DNA from: Thiobacillus sp.
Lineage (GTDB): Bacteria; Pseudomonadota; Gammaproteobacteria; Burkholderiales; Thiobacillaceae
Assembly: GCA_024708885.1 (NCBI GenBank)
Contig: JANJXT010000007.1
Coordinates: 1 to 64,000, forward strand
DNA: 64,000 nucleotides
Reading direction: 5' to 3'
The position numbers and the translations under genes were made by a program. Below the pieces are notes generated by a model. The model saw nothing but the letters and a program-made list of their open reading frames with translations, was not told where the DNA came from and did no database searches. Position 1 is the first letter of the stretch. Each line of letters begins with the position of its first letter. Of this stretch, positions 6,946 through 15,818 are shown in pieces.

Positions 6946-9900
6946 GCCTTCCTCCGGGCGGCATTGAAACCGCCGCCGAACGTCGCCAGCATCAGCATCG
7001 AGGCGCCGAACAGGGCGAGCGGCGGGGTCGGCGGCTGACGCTGCTCGACCTTCTCCAGCACCATGCCCTGGACCGGCGGCGGAGCCGGGGGGGCCGGCGG
7101 GGCGATCAGGTCGTCGGCGCTTTGCGGGCGGGTCGGCGTCGGGGCGGACTGGCTCAGCGCGGCCAGGCCGAAGCCCGGGGCGACGAATTTCTCGAAGGCC
7201 GCGTTGTCGCTCCGCACGTCGTGCCGGCGGGCCAGGTCGCGATAGCGTTCCTTCAGTTCGGCGACCGTCTTTGCATCGGCCTGCCAGTAGCCGTGGCGGG
7301 CCATCTCCAGCATCTTCTCGATGGTCTGGGCCAGCGCGTGCGGATTGTTCTTTTCGAACCAGTTCTTCAGGCCGAGCCGATGCTTGTCGCGGACGTAGAC
7401 CTCGACGAATTCCTGCCACTGGTCGTCGCGCACGATTTCGCGGGCGACGGTCGTCCAGCCGGTGAAGTTGTTCATCGCATCGAGCACCTGCAAGGTGCCG
7501 GAATAGCCTTCCGCCATCAGGCCCTTGATGTAACCCGGATGGAAGTTGCGCGTGGCCAGTTCCTTGGCCAGGAACTGGTCGGCGCCTTCCACCTTGCCGG
7601 CGCCGTTGCCGCGCAGATTGGAAATGTAGAGTTCCGGCGCCTTGCCGTCGAGGTGGCGGACGGCAGTGCCGATACCGCCGAGATACTGGAAGGGATCGTC
7701 GGTGGTCAGCATGCCGTAGAGGTTGGAGGTGCGCGACAGCACGGCGCCCTCGGTGCCTTTCAGGTGCTCGGCGTACAGGTTCACGTTCGCCGCCCTGCCT
7801 TCGCCGCCGGCGATGCCCTGCGTACCCCAGGTCGACTCGTCGGCGCCGAAGGCGTACTGCATGTTCTCCAGGTACAGCTCGGCCAGCTTGCGGTCGCCTT
7901 CGGCCTTGCTCTTCCAGGTATCGGTGGCCAGCGCGGCATCGTCGAGGCCGGTGCCGTAGCGGCCGGAGGCATTCGAGAAGATTCGCGTCTCGGCGGCGCG
8001 CCGGGCAGCAGCCTCCGGGATGCCCTGTTTGACCAGCCGCTCGGTGATCGCCTGGCTGTTTCGATAGAGCGGGTTGTCGGCTTCCCTGGCGCGGGCGGCC
8101 AGCTCGACGGCCTTGGCCAGCTGCTTCATGGTGTTCGGAAAGTGGTCGCGGTACAGGCCGGTGGCCGACAGCACGACATCGACGCGCGGCCGTTTGAGCA
8201 TCTCGCGCGGCACCAGCTGGACATCGATCACCCGCCCGCCGGCATCCCACACCGGTTCGACGCCCATGGCCCACAGGGCCTGCGCTTCGAGCAGGCCCTG
8301 GTGACGCATGGTCTCGACCGACCACAGCGAAAATGCGAGTTTCCGTGGCGGCGCACCGGTCTTGGCGGCGTGCGCGGCGATCAGGTTTTCGGCGGCTTCC
8401 TGGCCGGCCGCCCAGGCCTGCCTGGTCGGCACGCGCGAGGGATCGAAACCGTAGAGATTGCGGCCGGTCGGCAGCGCATCCGGGTTCTTCATCGGATCGC
8501 CGCCATACGAGGTCGGGCGGTACTGGCCGGCCAGCGCGGAGAGCAGTCCTTCCATTTCAGCGCCGGCGCCAAGGTCGTCGTACCAGCGCTTGCCCTGGGC
8601 GAGCTGTTCGGCCAGCGCCGCGTCGTCCGGCGCCGGCCGGCCGGCCAGGTAGTCGCGGAACAGCCGGAAAGGCGCGGACCCGCTCATCTTCTCGTAATCG
8701 CCGACGAAGGTTTCGTCCAGTTCGTCCTCCTTGACGCCCATCGCCCGCGCGGCGGATTCCCAATAGGATTTGCCGAGCATCAGCAGCACCGTGCCCAGGC
8801 GATATTTTTCCGGCGGCGGCGTGCCGAGCGTGTGCAGGCCGAGCGGCTGGGCAGTCTGCGCCAGTTCGTGCAGATGGTCGTGCAGGGCCTGCACGAAGGC
8901 GGGGAATTCACGGGCGATGCGCGCCTCGTCCCAGCCCATGTCCTTGGTGATGCGCTCCTTGCGGACCTTGGCCAGCAGGTCGGCGGCGATCTTTTCCTTG
9001 ACCGAGCCGTCGTCCTGATTGATCCAGGCATGCAGCAGGTCGTGGATTTCGGTCAGCGCGACATGCAGCCCGGCCGGTGCGAAGGGCGGCGTCTGGTGGC
9101 TGACGGTGACCGCCCGGCCGCGCCGCTTGGTCTGCAGCGCTTCGCCGATGTTGTCGACGATGTAGGGATAGACCACCGGCACGTCGCCGACCGCCAGCAT
9201 CGGATAGTCGCTCATCGCCAGGCCGCGCTCCTTGCCCGGCAACCACTCCTGCGAACCGTGCGTGCCGTAGTGCACCAGCGCATCGGCCTTGAACTGCTCG
9301 CGGACCCACAGGTAATGCGCCATGTAGAAATGCGAAGGGGCGGCGACCGAGGAGTGGTAGAGCGCCTTTTCCTTGTCTTCCCAGCGCTCGCCGCGCGGCG
9401 CCTGGGGCGTGAAAGCGATCTTGCCGACCTTGAAGCGGGGAATGACGAAATAGGCCTCGCCGCCGTCAACGACAACCATCGATGACTTTTCCGGCTCGCC
9501 CCAGCGCGCCAGCATGTCGCCGCGCACCTTGGCCGGCAAGGTGTTCAACCAGGCGCGATAGGTCTTGACCGGCAGACGCTCGGCCAGGCCGTCGCGCAAC
9601 AGCGAGGACAGTTGACCGTCGCGATAAAAGGGGGCGAGCAGGCGCTGCAGGACGTTGATCAGCATCGGCTCGCTCTCCGTCGTCACATCGTAGCCGGCGC
9701 TGCGCATGGCCTTGAGCATGGCCTCCATGCTGCGCGGCACATTGAGGAAGGATGCCGACAGATTCTTCTCGCCCGACGGGTAGTTCCAGAACAGCATCGC
9801 CACCTTCTTGTCGCCGTTCGGCAAGCGTTGCAGGCGGGTGAGATTGAGCGCCTTGCCGACGACGGCGGCGGTCTGCTCCGGGATGACGACCACTTCGCCA

Positions 9901-10880
9901 TCCGATTTGTGCGTGCTCTGGGCGACCACGGCATCCATCATGCCGGCGTACTCCGCCTGGGCCAGGTAGAAAGGCACGTCGGACAGCGGAATGCCTTGCG
10001 GGTCGGCTCGCCAGTCGGCCTCGTCGCCCTTGCGGTAGGCCAGCGCCTGAATCACCGGAATGCCGAGCGCGGCGAGTTCCTTGCGCTTGCCTTCCGGGTC
10101 GAGCGTGATCTGGGTGTTGATCAGCACATCGGCCACCGGCTTGCCCGCGATGCGCAGCATCGGGTCGTGGCGCTCCATCACCGGCGCGTAGTAGGCCAGC
10201 GGCAATGCGCCGGCCGCCTCGATGCGGGCGATCAGGTCATCGACGAAACCGGTCTGGCGGGCTCCGATGTGGATCTGGAAAAAACCGATGGCCACCGTCG
10301 GCGGCCGCCTGGCGAGGTCGATGCCCTTCCAGCGGAAATAGTCCTCGGGCGAGGCGAAGATCTGCTGCGGCGCCTCGGGATGGTAGACCGCCGCCTTCGG
10401 AAAGACGAAAGGCGGCGCGATGCCGTCGGCGCTGCGGCCGCGCAAATGGGCGGCCAGCGTGGCCAGGAAGCCGTCGAAATTGGTCATGCCGCCATTGGTG
10501 TAATAGGCATGCAGCTGCTCGGCCAGCGGGCCGGGCAGGCCGTGAGCCAGCGGGCCGTCGTCGCGCATCCAGACATGCGGGGTCTTCAGTGCGGTCAGCG
10601 GCTTTTCCAGACGGCGCTTGATCGCATCCTGCATGTGGCTGCGCGCAGCATCGAAAACGACAAAATCGTGCCCATCCAGCACCGTGTCCAGGCGATCGGC
10701 CGGAATCCGCTCGGCGAAGTGCGCCTCGATCTGCAGCCCGTGTTTGCCGGCCAGTTCGGCAACGGCCTTGAATTTGCCGGGCGGGACCGGCGAGGCGGCG
10801 ATGAAGAGGATGGATTCGGCAATGGCGCCCCGCGCGAAGATCAGGCAAAACGCGAGCAGGAGAAGTCTTGGCAGGGTCAT
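6942..10880 (-). CDS. exported CobN-like chelatase (HmuS-like candidate haem dechelatase)
   Basis: This 1312-residue protein belongs to the CobN/magnesium-chelatase H family. The family core is clear: HYGTHGSQEWLPGKERGLA near residues 540-560, then YPYIVDNIGEA. Unlike true CobN or BchH it has an N-terminal signal peptide (Met-Thr-Leu-Pro, hydrophobic core, Ala-Ile-Ala). At the C-terminus, after a Pro-rich linker, come one membrane segment (LALFGASMLMLATFGGG) and a basic tail. It should therefore sit in the periplasm, anchored to the inner membrane. No cobS/cobT or cobalamin-synthesis gene is near. The neighbours are haem receptors, a ChaN-like lipoprotein, an ExbB-like channel and DUF2149, matching the Bacteroidetes hmu operon, whose HmuS is a CobN homologue reported to remove iron from haem. 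The same reaction here is inferred. Confidence 0.85.
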   Translation of the reverse strand: MTLPRLLLLAFCLIFARGAIAESILFIAASPVPPGKFKAVAELAGKHGLQIEAHFAERIPADRLDTVLDGHDFVVFDAARSHMQDAIKRRLEKPLTALKTPHVWMRDDGPLAHGLPGPLAEQLHAYYTNGGMTNFDGFLATLAAHLRGRSADGIAPPFVFPKAAVYHPEAPQQIFASPEDYFRWKGIDLARRPPTVAIGFFQIHIGARQTGFVDDLIARIEAAGALPLAYYAPVMERHDPMLRIAGKPVADVLINTQITLDPEGKRKELAALGIPVIQALAYRKGDEADWRADPQGIPLSDVPFYLAQAEYAGMMDAVVAQSTHKSDGEVVVIPEQTAAVVGKALNLTRLQRLPNGDKKVAMLFWNYPSGEKNLSASFLNVPRSMEAMLKAMRSAGYDVTTESEPMLINVLQRLLAPFYRDGQLSSLLRDGLAERLPVKTYRAWLNTLPAKVRGDMLARWGEPEKSSMVVVDGGEAYFVIPRFKVGKIAFTPQAPRGERWEDKEKALYHSSVAAPSHFYMAHYLWVREQFKADALVHYGTHGSQEWLPGKERGLAMSDYPMLAVGDVPVVYPYIVDNIGEALQTKRRGRAVTVSHQTPPFAPAGLHVALTEIHDLLHAWINQDDGSVKEKIAADLLAKVRKERITKDMGWDEARIAREFPAFVQALHDHLHELAQTAQPLGLHTLGTPPPEKYRLGTVLLMLGKSYWESAARAMGVKEDELDETFVGDYEKMSGSAPFRLFRDYLAGRPAPDDAALAEQLAQGKRWYDDLGAGAEMEGLLSALAGQYRPTSYGGDPMKNPDALPTGRNLYGFDPSRVPTRQAWAAGQEAAENLIAAHAAKTGAPPRKLAFSLWSVETMRHQGLLEAQALWAMGVEPVWDAGGRVIDVQLVPREMLKRPRVDVVLSATGLYRDHFPNTMKQLAKAVELAARAREADNPLYRNSQAITERLVKQGIPEAAARRAAETRIFSNASGRYGTGLDDAALATDTWKSKAEGDRKLAELYLENMQYAFGADESTWGTQGIAGGEGRAANVNLYAEHLKGTEGAVLSRTSNLYGMLTTDDPFQYLGGIGTAVRHLDGKAPELYISNLRGNGAGKVEGADQFLAKELATRNFHPGYIKGLMAEGYSGTLQVLDAMNNFTGWTTVAREIVRDDQWQEFVEVYVRDKHRLGLKNWFEKNNPHALAQTIEKMLEMARHGYWQADAKTVAELKERYRDLARRHDVRSDNAAFEKFVAPGFGLAALSQSAPTPTRPQSADDLIAPPAPPAPPPVQGMVLEKVEQRQPPTPPLALFGASMLMLATFGGGFNAARRKA

Positions 10881-10902
10881 GATGGCCTGGCTGGAGTTGG
10901 AG

Positions 10903-11796
10903 TTAACGGGGGGCGTTCTGGCGCAGGGACTGGCAAGGGTCGTTCCGCTCTGCGGCGACCGTGATCCACACGATGTCGTATTGCTCGCGCATTTGCGGCA
11001 GGCGATCGGCGAGCGTCGGACCTTCCTCGACGAAGCCGATGCTGATCAGCGAACGTTCGGGCGCCATCCGGGCAAGCAGCGTCGGGACACCGTAATCGCG
11101 GCGAACATGCCCATTGCCGGCGACCAGGACGGCCGGAGCCTGCAATTCGCTCAGCGATATCGCCATTGCGGCATCGCGCACGCGCTGAGCCTGGCGCAGC
11201 CCGGGCAGCATGGCCGGCGGCAATTGCCCGCAGTGTCCATCGACCAGGTCACGGTCGAGCCGCTCGGCGGCGGCTTCGCCGAGCGGGAAGCGGCTCAGCA
11301 GTACCGCGATATACCCCGGCATGGCGCTTTCGCCCTCGCGGGCGATTTGGCGGACCAGCGGCTTCGGCAGGTTGCCGCCGATCAATGGCGTCCGGCTGCC
11401 GACGATCGCGGAGAACAGCGTTTCATGCAACGGCCAGCGCCAGCTCCTGGAATCGAATCCGGCCGCTTCCAGCGCCGGCAGGCTTGCCTCGTTCGCCGCA
11501 CCTTGCCCGCGCATCAGGTGCTCGGCCACTACCGCGGCGGGTCGCAGCATGGCGATCAACTCGCCGCGCGTTGCATGATGGACCGCGTTGTCGTGCAATT
11601 CGCCAAGCAGAACGAAATGCTTGTCCTTGATTCGGGCCTGCACGTCCGCTGGCGTCATGGCCTGGCCGGTGGCGGTGTCGAGGATGCGCCCCGCGGCCTG
11701 CAACGGCGAGAACAAAAGGCAGGCAGCCAGGAAGACCAGGCTGCAGCCCGACTTTCCCGGTACGGCAGAAAGCAGTTGGCGAATTGGGGCGGGCAT
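10903..11796 (-). CDS. ChaN-like haem-binding (lipo)protein
   Basis: This 297-residue exported protein belongs to the ChaN family (DUF399). I took the ATG at 11796, two bases after the upstream receptor's stop, because it gives a signal sequence. A Leu-Ala-Ala-Cys within that hydrophobic stretch may be a lipobox. The mature protein has the family's GELHDNAVHH segment near residues 65-75, a second HLMRGQG-like stretch, and a late GNGHVRRDYGVP block. Campylobacter jejuni ChaN is an iron-regulated lipoprotein that binds haem and is made with a TonB receptor, and this gene has the same partnership. It ends 22 bases before the chelatase gene, so both are probably on one transcript. A role in passing haem from receptor to chelatase is inferred. 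Confidence 0.8.
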   Translation of the reverse strand: MPAPIRQLLSAVPGKSGCSLVFLAACLLFSPLQAAGRILDTATGQAMTPADVQARIKDKHFVLLGELHDNAVHHATRGELIAMLRPAAVVAEHLMRGQGAANEASLPALEAAGFDSRSWRWPLHETLFSAIVGSRTPLIGGNLPKPLVRQIAREGESAMPGYIAVLLSRFPLGEAAAERLDRDLVDGHCGQLPPAMLPGLRQAQRVRDAAMAISLSELQAPAVLVAGNGHVRRDYGVPTLLARMAPERSLISIGFVEEGPTLADRLPQMREQYDIVWITVAAERNDPCQSLRQNAPR

Positions 11797-11798
11797 CG

Positions 11799-14027
11799 TC
11801 AGAACTGGTACTTCATGCTGGCCGCAAAGTTCCGGCCCGGCTGGCTGAAAGCCTCGATCTGACCGTAGGCCGGCGCGAGGGTCCGGACATCGGCCCATTG
11901 GTAGTACTTCTGGTTGAGCAGGTTGAACACGCCGGCATTCAGGCTGAAGTTGCGGTCGATCCGCCAGTAGGCGGTCAGGTCGACCACCGTGTAGCCATCC
12001 GGGTTGTAGTACAGCGACCTGTCCGGATTGCGTTTTTTGCGCTCGGCGTGGGTGAGCATCACCTGGGCGCCGTACCGGTCGTTGACGTCGTAGCCCAGAC
12101 CGAGCACCAGCTTGGCCGGATCGATGCTGTCGAGCGGCTCCTTGGCCCCGTTGTCGTCGCTTTCGCCATGCGTCTTGGCGAAAGCGGCGGAAACGTTCCA
12201 GCGGTCGGTGAAGGCCCAGTCGCCACGCAGCTCGAAGCCGCGGATGGCGACCTTGCCGAGGTTGATCGACTGGAAGACATCCGGTATCGGGGCCGGGTTG
12301 GATTCGACGAGGGCATTGGCGGAGATGAAGTCCTTGTACTTGCCATGGAAGGCCGCCACGCTGTAACGCAGGGCGTTCGAACGGCCACGGATGCCGACTT
12401 CCCAGGAATCGCTGGTTTCCGGCTTGAGGTCCGGATTGCCGATCGACATGTAGGGATTGGCCGACGTCAGGTTGCTGACGCCGCCATTCAACTGAGTCGG
12501 CGTCGGCGCCCTGAAGCCGTGCGCGTACTGCACGAACAGGTTCGCCATCGGATCGATCTTCCAGATGGCGCCGATCTTGGGCGACAGTTCCTGCACCTTG
12601 AGCGACGAGGGATTCTGGGTGTTGTTCACCCGGTACAGCGCATCGGCGCTGGGGTCGATGCGAAAGCTGTCAAAGCGCAGGCCGGGAATGATGCTGACCC
12701 GGCCGATGCCGATCTCGTCCTGGACGAAGGCGCCGAGCAGCGTGTATTCGGTATCCGGGAAGCTCTTGTTGGGCACGAAGGCGGCACCGGCGCTGTTGAA
12801 GCCATTCTTCATCGAAGTGATGTCGGCCTGGCTGGCATCGACGCCATAGACCAGGCGATGCGTGATGCGCTCGCCAAAGTAGCTCTCGAACTGGACATTG
12901 CCGCCGACGGTGGACTCGGCGTATTGCGTGTCGCGCGTACGATAGGCGCCCCAGGAGGTTCCTGCCGAGGGCTTGGTTTCGATGCCCCACTGGTCGTTTT
13001 CCGAATCCTGCCGGTAGAGGCTGGCTGTGAGCCGCTGGAAGAGCGGGTGGTCGGCATTCCTGTATTCGTAATCCAGCTTGTACAGTTCGCGGCGGATGCG
13101 CTCCTCAAGCTCGACGCCGCTCAGGTCGGCGGCGGCAAAGGGGTCGCCGATGAAACTGTAGGCGGTGGTATCCACCCGGCGGTCCATGTTGTCCACGGTC
13201 AGCTTGAACTGATGGCCGGCCCACGGTTTGAAGACCAGCTTGCCAAGCCAGTAGTCGGAGCGGAAATCCTGCGGGTTGGGCTCGGTACGGTTGACGTTGC
13301 GCGCGCCGTTGTCGCCCATGTTGTCGGTTTCGTGCCCTTGACGCAGGCTCGCCAGCAGCATGGCCTCGAAAACCTCGCCGGCATAGGCGGCCGAAGGAAC
13401 GGTCGTCCAGCTTTCGTCGACCGAGCTGTAGCCCAGCTTGACGGCTCCTTGCAGTGGCTTGCCCAGGGTCAGCAGGTCCTTCGGATCCTTGGTGATGAAA
13501 GTGACCGCGCCGGACAGGCCATCGCTGCCGAATTGCGTCGATGACGGGCCGCGCAGGATCTCGACCCGCCTGTAGGCCTCCATGTCGATATAGTCGCCGC
13601 GTCCGGCAAGGTAGGGGCCGCTCGAATAGCTGGCCGGCAGGCGGACGCCGTCGCTCTGCAGCAGCACCTGGTTGCCTTCCAGCCCGCGCACATTGATGCC
13701 TTCGTTGCCGCCGCGGCCGGTGCTGCGGAAGACCCCCGAGGCGCGGTTCGGCTGGGCGCGCACCGAGGTGCCGGCCTCGTAGCGCAGCATGTCCCTGATG
13801 TCGCTGGCCATCTCGCGCTCGATCTGTTCGTCGGAAACCGTCGTGATCGTGCTGGCGACGTCGTGCGCGTCCTGCTCGGTACGGGTGGCGGAGACGACAA
13901 CCTCGGTCAGCAGGTGTCCCGCTTCCTCGTCGGCGTGCGCCGTCCCGGACAGGCCGGCACACAGCAGGCCGATCGGGACGAAAAGATGGCGGCGCCGGAA
14001 GGCGTCCGCGGCGAGATGGCTCCCCAT
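11799..14027 (-). CDS. TonB-dependent haem receptor (HmuR/HutA type), first gene of the operon
   Basis: This is a 742-residue outer-membrane receptor. A signal peptide (about residues 1-32, ending Ala-His-Ala) is followed by a TonB-box-like EVVVSATRTE. The plug contains the GRGGNEGINVRGLEGNQVLL stretch and RRVEILRGPSSTQFGSDGLSG, and the barrel ends in Phe. The haem-receptor signatures GFRAPTPTQLN (FRAP) and GNPDLKPE (NPDL) are both present. The gene leads a run of minus-strand genes with gaps of 2, 22, -4, 47 and -4 bases, so it probably heads the Hmu-like operon. A Fur-box-like site lies about 120 bases upstream, so iron repression is likely. Haem as ligand is well supported by the motifs but not proven. 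Confidence 0.88.
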   Translation of the reverse strand: MGSHLAADAFRRRHLFVPIGLLCAGLSGTAHADEEAGHLLTEVVVSATRTEQDAHDVASTITTVSDEQIEREMASDIRDMLRYEAGTSVRAQPNRASGVFRSTGRGGNEGINVRGLEGNQVLLQSDGVRLPASYSSGPYLAGRGDYIDMEAYRRVEILRGPSSTQFGSDGLSGAVTFITKDPKDLLTLGKPLQGAVKLGYSSVDESWTTVPSAAYAGEVFEAMLLASLRQGHETDNMGDNGARNVNRTEPNPQDFRSDYWLGKLVFKPWAGHQFKLTVDNMDRRVDTTAYSFIGDPFAAADLSGVELEERIRRELYKLDYEYRNADHPLFQRLTASLYRQDSENDQWGIETKPSAGTSWGAYRTRDTQYAESTVGGNVQFESYFGERITHRLVYGVDASQADITSMKNGFNSAGAAFVPNKSFPDTEYTLLGAFVQDEIGIGRVSIIPGLRFDSFRIDPSADALYRVNNTQNPSSLKVQELSPKIGAIWKIDPMANLFVQYAHGFRAPTPTQLNGGVSNLTSANPYMSIGNPDLKPETSDSWEVGIRGRSNALRYSVAAFHGKYKDFISANALVESNPAPIPDVFQSINLGKVAIRGFELRGDWAFTDRWNVSAAFAKTHGESDDNGAKEPLDSIDPAKLVLGLGYDVNDRYGAQVMLTHAERKKRNPDRSLYYNPDGYTVVDLTAYWRIDRNFSLNAGVFNLLNQKYYQWADVRTLAPAYGQIEAFSQPGRNFAASMKYQF

Positions 14028-14148
14028 GGTGCATATCCCCAGATGCTTTGAAAATCATTTGGCGAGCTGCCTGGGGTCATCCCTTGGGTGGCGGGCTTGA
14101 ATTGAATAATGCTGAGTAATGACAGCGCTGCAAGATCCGTAGCGCTAT

Positions 14149-14163
14149 TGCGAATCATTATCA
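14149..14163 (-). promoter_or_regulatory. Fur-box-like operator upstream of the haem-uptake operon
   Basis: On the minus strand TGATAATGATTCGCA matches the 7-1-7 Fur consensus TGATAATNATTATCA at 12 of 14 defined positions. It lies upstream of the haem receptor at 14027, facing the operon, where Fur would block transcription when iron is plentiful. Confidence 0.7.
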
Positions 14164-14184
14164 ATCAATAAATGTGCGCGGTCA

Positions 14185-14212
14185 ACAAAAAAGCCGCGTC
14201 GGGCCGCGGCTT
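14185..14212 (-). terminator. rho-independent terminator (minus strand)
   Basis: AAGCCGCG (14191-14198) and CGCGGCTT (14205-14212) form a perfect 8-bp stem with a six-base loop. On the minus strand it is followed by TTTTTTG. It would stop transcription entering the haem-operon promoter from the right. Confidence 0.65.
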
Positions 14213-14247
14213 CTATTGCCTGCAGCGCATTTCAGCGGCGGATGAAC

Positions 14248-14385
14248 CTGCATTCCCCACCGCAGAGACACAGGGAAACCTGAAAAACAGGGAATCTCTG
14301 CGTTTTTCCCCGCTCATCTGTCGGGTGAACCGCCGAAGGAATGCAGGCATATGTTTTTGCTCGCTGTTCTCTGCGTCTCTGTGGT
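14248..14385. repeat. nested inverted-repeat element in an intergenic region
   Basis: Two nested inverted pairs occur: CTGCATTCC (14248-14256) with GGAATGCAG (14338-14346), and ACCGCAGAGACACAG (14259-14273) with CTGCGTCTCTGTGGT (14371-14385, two mismatches). No gene is supported inside. The sequence style (runs of gcagagac/tctgcgt) resembles short non-coding repeats found between genes in many proteobacteria, and the palindrome at 25739-25818 looks similar in layout. Confidence 0.55.
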
Positions 14386-14414
14386 TCAACTTGCTTTTTC
14401 TAGGATGAACGGTC

Positions 14415-14594
14415 AAATATACGCAGCCGGACGCGGAGGTGCTGAAGCGGTTGCGCCCGGAGTATGCCGAGGACGCGAAGGCGCTGACCGCGGCATCGCA
14501 GGTCGTCGCCATCAACTTCCAGACGATCGCGGCCGCCAACAATTACTGGCGCAAGTCGTTTGCCTGTGAGACCTGCCTGTCCGCTGCGGGATGA
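14415..14594 (+). pseudogene. C-terminal fragment of an unidentified gene
   Basis: A frame reading VLKRLRPEYAEDAKALTAAS, then VVAINFQTIAAANNYWRKSF and CETCLSAAG, ends with TGA at 14592-14594. Its codons favour G or C in third position, as in real genes here. A stop codon lies just upstream of the frame and no start is visible, so only a 3' piece remains, directly after the inverted-repeat element. The Cys-x2-Cys near the end is the only notable motif. Confidence 0.35.
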
Positions 14595-14626
14595 CTGGCG
14601 GATGTCGGGCCGGTGAGGGGGAATCG

Positions 14627-14959
14627 ATGCAGGTGTGGATTTTTCTGGCGCTGGCCATCGTCACCGAGGTGGCTGCAACGTCGGCGCTGAAGGCCTCGGA
14701 TGGGTTTTCCCGGCTGGGGCCGTCGCTCGTCGTCGTTGTCGGCTATGCCGCTGCCTTTTACTTTCTGTCGCTCACGCTGAGGACCATTCCGGTGGGTGTG
14801 GCCTATGCCGTGTGGTCGGGTGCGGGTGTCGCGCTCATTGCGCTGATCGGGTGGCTGGTCTTCGGGCAGGCGCTGGATGCACCGGCGATCATTGGCGTGC
14901 TGCTCATCGTGGCGGGCGTGGTGGTGCTCAACGTTTTTTCGCGGACGGGTACGCATTGA
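14627..14959 (+). CDS. emrE: small multidrug resistance efflux protein EmrE
   Basis: This is an inner-membrane proton/drug antiporter of 110 residues with four membrane helices, expected to work as a dimer that exports cationic compounds. The start at 14627 follows a GAGGGGGA ribosome site. The key membrane glutamate is present in helix 1 ([10 protein letters not shown]), followed by the [10 protein letters not shown] loop, YAVWSG in helix 3, and a C-terminus ([20 protein letters not shown]) very like E. coli EmrE. The SugE subgroup is less likely from the overall pattern. It stands alone between a gene fragment and a convergent membrane-protein gene. Confidence 0.9.
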   Translation: MQVWIFLALAIVTEVAATSALKASDGFSRLGPSLVVVVGYAAAFYFLSLTLRTIPVGVAYAVWSGAGVALIALIGWLVFGQALDAPAIIGVLLIVAGVVVLNVFSRTGTH

Positions 14960-15067
14960 TCCGGATCGTCCATTCGCTGACAGGAGCCCTGCTTGCAGGC
15001 CGATAGCGGGCCTCGCTGCGGCGCGTTGCGCTGAGCGGTCAACTGCGGTTTCCAGGTTGAGTTCACG

Positions 15068-15433
15068 TCAGGCCAGGACTCCGCGCGCCAGCAGGTGCAG
15101 CGCGCTCAGGGCCAGCGCGGCGTGCAGCAGGATCAGGCTTTTCGGCAGCACGCCGCGGCGGCGGATGATGAAATAGAGGGTGATGCCGGCGAGGATCGTG
15201 AACGCCAGCAGTGCAAGTGTCTGGGCTGCGTCGGGGCCGGGGGTGTCCTGGACGAAGAGCGAGACGAACAGGAGCAGGGCCGCGGTGATGCCCGCGCCGC
15301 CGTGCAGCAGGCCGACGTCGACGGGGGTGTTCTTTTCCGCGAGGCGGGCATAGGCGGTGATGCCGCCGATGACGACGGTGCCGGACAGGACGATGAGGGA
15401 TGCGGTCATCCAGGCGGAGTCGGCCAATGCCAT
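15068..15433 (-). CDS. hypothetical four-helix membrane protein
   Basis: This 121-residue protein is mostly hydrophobic. Four likely membrane segments lie at about residues 8-28, 40-60, 70-88 and 96-118, with short polar loops (YARLAEKNTPVD, QDTPGPDA, IRRRGVLPKS). The start at 15433 follows AAAGGA. I recognise no family. It converges on emrE and is divergent from the Mut7-C remnant. Confidence 0.6.
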   Translation of the reverse strand: MALADSAWMTASLIVLSGTVVIGGITAYARLAEKNTPVDVGLLHGGAGITAALLLFVSLFVQDTPGPDAAQTLALLAFTILAGITLYFIIRRRGVLPKSLILLHAALALSALHLLARGVLA

Positions 15434-15502
15434 GCGGGGTCCTTTCGTGCGTGCGGCGCGGCCTTGCCGCCGCCGTCGTGGCATCTTACCGCGGAGAGAT
15501 CA

Positions 15503-15757
15503 TTGCATGATCCTGTCGCCACTGCTGCGTTCCGTTTCCATGCGGAGCTGAACGATTTTCTTGTGCCGGGCCGGTGCAAGCGGGAATTCGGCGCACCCAG
15601 CGCGCGGCCGTTCGCCCTGTGCCTGCACTGCAAACGGCCGCTGCGCGCTGTCGACACGCAAGCGTGCTCGATCGCCTGCCGCCCGGGTGCGCGAGCACTG
15701 CGGGCGTGGGTACTGGGACGGCTCGCACTGACGCAACATGCGGGCTATGCTGAATAA
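15503..15757 (+). pseudogene. Mut7-C (ThiS-like/RNase) domain protein, deleted and frameshifted remnant
   Basis: The left part reads ATAAFRFHAELNDFL, the hallmark start of the ubiquitin-like domain of Mut7-C proteins, from a possible TTG at 15503 behind GGAGA. It then jumps to HCKRPLRAVD, typical of the zinc-ribbon end of the same family. In a shifted frame it continues LDRLPPRVREHCGRGYWDGS, then a stop and RNMRAML. The middle of the roughly 250-residue family, including the RNase-like domain, is missing. This is therefore a broken gene with an internal deletion and at least one frameshift. Confidence 0.6.
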
Positions 15758-15818
15758 AGTGTTAGCTTCGGGGGATGCCGCGACGGAATGAACCGGCCGG
15801 CACCCGGAAAGGACAATC

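Noticed and set aside
6942-10880. Cobalt chelatase CobN for cobalamin synthesis
   Set aside because: A signal peptide and C-terminal membrane anchor place it outside the cytosol, and no cobST or other cobalamin gene is nearby.
2328-10964. Long plus-strand frames (2328-3545, 4831-7038, 7122-9485, 9612-10964) opposite the receptor and chelatase genes
   Set aside because: They are antisense shadows of GC-rich genes: no family motifs, no ribosome sites, and low-complexity Ala/Arg/Gly/Gln-rich sequence, while the minus strand shows complete known proteins.
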